Shown: positions 63,693 through 64,000 of the stretch, piece after piece
Layout of the letters: every line of letters begins with the position of its first letter
Position numbering within the stretch: position 1 is the stretch's first letter
Source: Ilyomonas limi
GTDB lineage: Bacteria > Bacteroidota > Bacteroidia > Chitinophagales > Chitinophagaceae
Direction: 5' to 3'
DNA: 64,000 nt
NCBI RefSeq assembly: GCF_005233845.1
Contig: NZ_SZQL01000001.1
Span: forward strand, 576,062-640,061
Notes under the pieces: generated by a model
What the model was told of the DNA's origin: nothing
Database searches by the model: none
Seen by the model: only the letters and a program-made list of their open reading frames with translations
Position numbers and translations under genes: made by a program

Positions 63693-63999
63693 CGGTAAAC
63701 CTTAAACCATCAATTTGATAAGAGTAGTGCTAATAAGCAAGCCATACGAACTTACCACAAAAGAACATGGTCCAGAATAAAGATCAGGCAATGTAAGTAT
63801 TTAAATAACCGGATAGAAGGAACCATCGGTTTGCCAAATGGCGAATGCGTAACGTGCCTGGATTTAAAAACTTTGAGCCTGCTTCACGAACATTAACAGG
63901 CATCGAAATAGTACGAATGATTAAGAAGGAACAAGTAGCCTCTCCTATGGCTACTTATTTCAAAATGTTCTGTTCTCTGGGTGTATAAAATGTAATAGT
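63693..63999 (+). mobile_element. 3' fragment of the IS6-family element, second copy
   Basis: 307 bases identical to 26420-26727 apart from one missing G (the first copy has gaaggg, this one gaagg, near 63820). It begins abruptly at the same internal base as the shared part of the first copy and stops matching one base before the end of the window, as far as can be seen. The missing base shifts the transposase frame inside NRIEG, so this copy is inactive. The 5' two-thirds of the element are absent. Confidence 0.85.
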
Positions 64000-64000
64000 T

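Noticed and set aside
1..64000. CRISPR arrays, tRNA or rRNA genes
   Set aside because: No regularly spaced direct repeats, no cloverleaf with a CCA end and no rRNA-like sequence were seen by eye on either strand.

Overview
The window looks like a chromosomal segment of a Bacteroidota bacterium, most likely Chitinophagaceae or a close relative. Direct support: three SusC/SusD pairs, a type IX secretion C-terminal sorting domain, many Cys-lipobox lipoproteins, an ECF-sigma/FecR regulatory pair, almost no Shine-Dalgarno sequences and moderately AT-rich DNA. The family placement is inference.

Layout. 1-5,500: a cut-off lipoprotein and its tandem paralogue, a T9SS cargo protein, apolipoprotein N-acyltransferase (lnt) and a first copy of a dispersed intergenic repeat. 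5,541-17,300: a GH116 glycosidase divergent from a large FG-GAP/ASPIC lipoprotein, with CG-centred palindromic operators between them, then a SusC/SusD pair closed by a 22-bp-stem terminator. 17,621-25,580: an ECF sigma, FecR anti-sigma, STN-containing SusC, SusD-like lipoprotein and phosphodiesterase, a self-contained cell-surface-signalling uptake operon. 25,883-26,865: the 5' end of a second ECF sigma gene, carrying a nonsense codon and cut off by a decayed IS6-family element, then a 60-bp perfect palindrome.

27,884-34,302 (minus strand) is the most unusual part. A short peptide with a double-glycine leader and a core of nine consecutive (Lys/Arg)-Thr dipeptides is followed by a Ser/Thr kinase with an N-terminal PqqD-like (RiPP recognition) region, a C39-peptidase ABC exporter, an HlyD adaptor and a TolC channel; the last four reading frames overlap. 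I read it as a candidate kinase-modified, exported ribosomal peptide system. No lanthionine cyclase or lyase is present. Divergent from it lie a Gly-rich lipoprotein and a TPR-CHAT protease facing a sigma/anti-sigma pair.

40,526-41,400 holds an internally deleted IS110-family transposase with a possible structured RNA upstream. 41,708-58,606 is a ten-gene minus-strand locus (transporter, three Gfo/Idh/MocA oxidoreductases, cytochrome c-type dehydrogenase, sugar isomerase-like protein, SusCD, ThuA, PmoA-like). Its promoter-proximal end carries a 34-bp perfect palindrome next to a divergent LacI-family regulator. The content suggests oxidative (3-keto-sugar type) glycoside breakdown.

60,000-64,000 is an accessory tail: at least four broken genes in under 2 kb, a DUF2975/XRE pair flanked by diverged direct repeats of about 190 bp, and a fragment of the same IS6 element, nearly identical to the copy at 26.4 kb and starting at the same internal base.
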